The position numbers and the translations under genes are program-made. A stretch of 6,403 nucleotides of DNA from Lachnospiraceae bacterium (GTDB lineage: Bacteria > Bacillota > Clostridia > Lachnospirales > Lachnospiraceae), in contig CAAFJI010000212.1 of assembly GCA_900763175.1 (NCBI GenBank), positions 1 to 6,403 of the forward strand, in the 5' to 3' direction. Of the stretch, positions 6,052-6,403 are shown in pieces. Position 1 is the stretch's first letter, and each line of letters starts with the position of its first letter. The notes under the pieces were generated by a model. The model was not told the origin of the DNA. It searched no databases and was given only the letters and a program-made list of their open reading frames with translations.

Positions 6052-6276
6052 ATGGCATATACCAGTGTCCTCCCCGTCCACCGCCTGGAGCGTTCCATCG
6101 ACTATGTGAAGGACCGGACGAAGACCACCAAGAGCGCCGGTTCTTTGGAAGAAGCCATTGATTATGCATGCAACCGGGAAAAAACAGAAGAGACCATTTT
6201 TGAGGATGCCATGGGGTGTACCTGTGAAAATGCCTATGCGGACATGGTAAAGACCAAAGAGCGCTTAAGTCATTAA
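6052..6276 (+). pseudogene. MOBP relaxase, N-terminal piece (74 codons)
   Basis: The fragment carries the relaxase start: MAYTSVLPVHRLERSIDYVKDRTKTTK, then the motif with the probable nicking tyrosine, EEAIDYACNREKTEE (Tyr38), and the EDAMGCTCENAYADMVKTKER stretch. Homology ends at KTKER (about base 6264). The next residues are LSH and a stop that arises from an IS110-type sequence read out of frame. The expected continuation, FHKKGGVQGYHLVQSF, is present in this window on the opposite strand, starting at 5065. The ATG follows the mobC stop with no gap. The family is about 400-550 residues long, so this piece alone cannot nick and ligate DNA. Confidence 0.87.
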
Positions 6277-6403
6277 CCAGATACAGGTTTGATAAAGTAC
6301 AAGAACGAGCAAAACTGAAAACTTCTATCTCACGCCTTGTTAACATCCTTTTCCCTGAACTGGAAAAACTTGTTCCTAGTCTTCACATGGTTTCTATATA
6401 CGC
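6264..6403 (+). pseudogene. IS110-family transposase, internal fragment, running off the right edge
   Basis: In the frame beginning AAG at 6267 the translation reads LKSLTRYRFDKVQERAKLK, then TSISRLVNILFPELEKLVPS and LHMVSIY. This matches the middle of IS110-type transposases as I remember them, just after the RuvC-like DEDD domain. IS110 enzymes catalyse insertion through a DEDD domain plus a C-terminal serine-containing domain, guided by a bridge RNA. The N-terminal half is absent: the relaxase ends where this begins, with CTT possibly shared by both. The C-terminal half may lie beyond the window. No IS end or bridge-RNA region is visible here, so this is a fusion to a truncated copy and not a clean insertion. 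Confidence 0.65.

Noticed and set aside
5705..6346. Long minus-strand open frame of 213 codons
   Set aside because: It is antisense to MobC and the relaxase fragment, with proline/serine/tryptophan-rich shadow composition and no domain pattern.
1..6403. CRISPR arrays, tRNA or rRNA genes, riboswitches
   Set aside because: No regularly spaced repeats, cloverleaf-like segments, rRNA-like conserved stretches or recognisable riboswitch motifs were seen.

Overview
This window is a piece of accessory DNA from a Gram-positive gut anaerobe, most likely of the Lachnospiraceae type (Bacillota). Strong AGGAGG-like ribosome binding sites point that way. So does the gene set, which is typical of integrative conjugative elements (ICEs) of Clostridia: MobC, a MOBP relaxase, PcfB/DUF3801, an ArdC-like protein, DUF4314 and a VirD4/TraG coupling protein. 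The genus assignment is inference; no housekeeping gene is present.

Layout: positions 1-456 (minus strand) are the N-terminal 152 residues of a large serine recombinase, cut by the left edge. Positions 457 to about 901 are AT-rich, carry no convincing gene and are full of inverted repeats. From about 902 to 5065 a tightly spaced minus-strand block reads leftward: relaxase C-terminal part, PcfB, ArdC-like protein, a 103-residue unknown, DUF4314 and the TraG N-terminal part. From 5065 to 6276 the strand switches to plus: a short unrecognised reading frame, a hairpin-rich candidate oriT, a one-TM small protein, MobC and the relaxase N-terminal part. From about 6264 to the right edge is an internal piece of an IS110-type transposase.

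In an intact element these genes should form one co-directional transfer module: oriT, small TM protein, MobC, relaxase, PcfB, ArdC-like, unknown, DUF4314, TraG. MobC and relaxase would nick oriT, PcfB would adapt the relaxosome to TraG, and TraG would feed the DNA to a type IV secretion channel. Here the module is broken in three ways. The relaxase gene is split into two pieces in opposite orientation, as expected if the oriT-MobC-relaxase-N block were inverted. The C-terminal piece also seems to lack the stretch that normally carries the HUH metal-binding histidines. TraG loses its homology after residue 301, before Walker B, at the edge of what looks like a nested element led by the serine recombinase.

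I see no clearly new biological system. The main interest is the architecture: a decaying ICE transfer module with an apparently intact candidate oriT and MobC, an inverted relaxase segment, and a probable nested recombinase element with an elaborate repeat-rich end. All family names come from recall of sequence motifs, not from searches.
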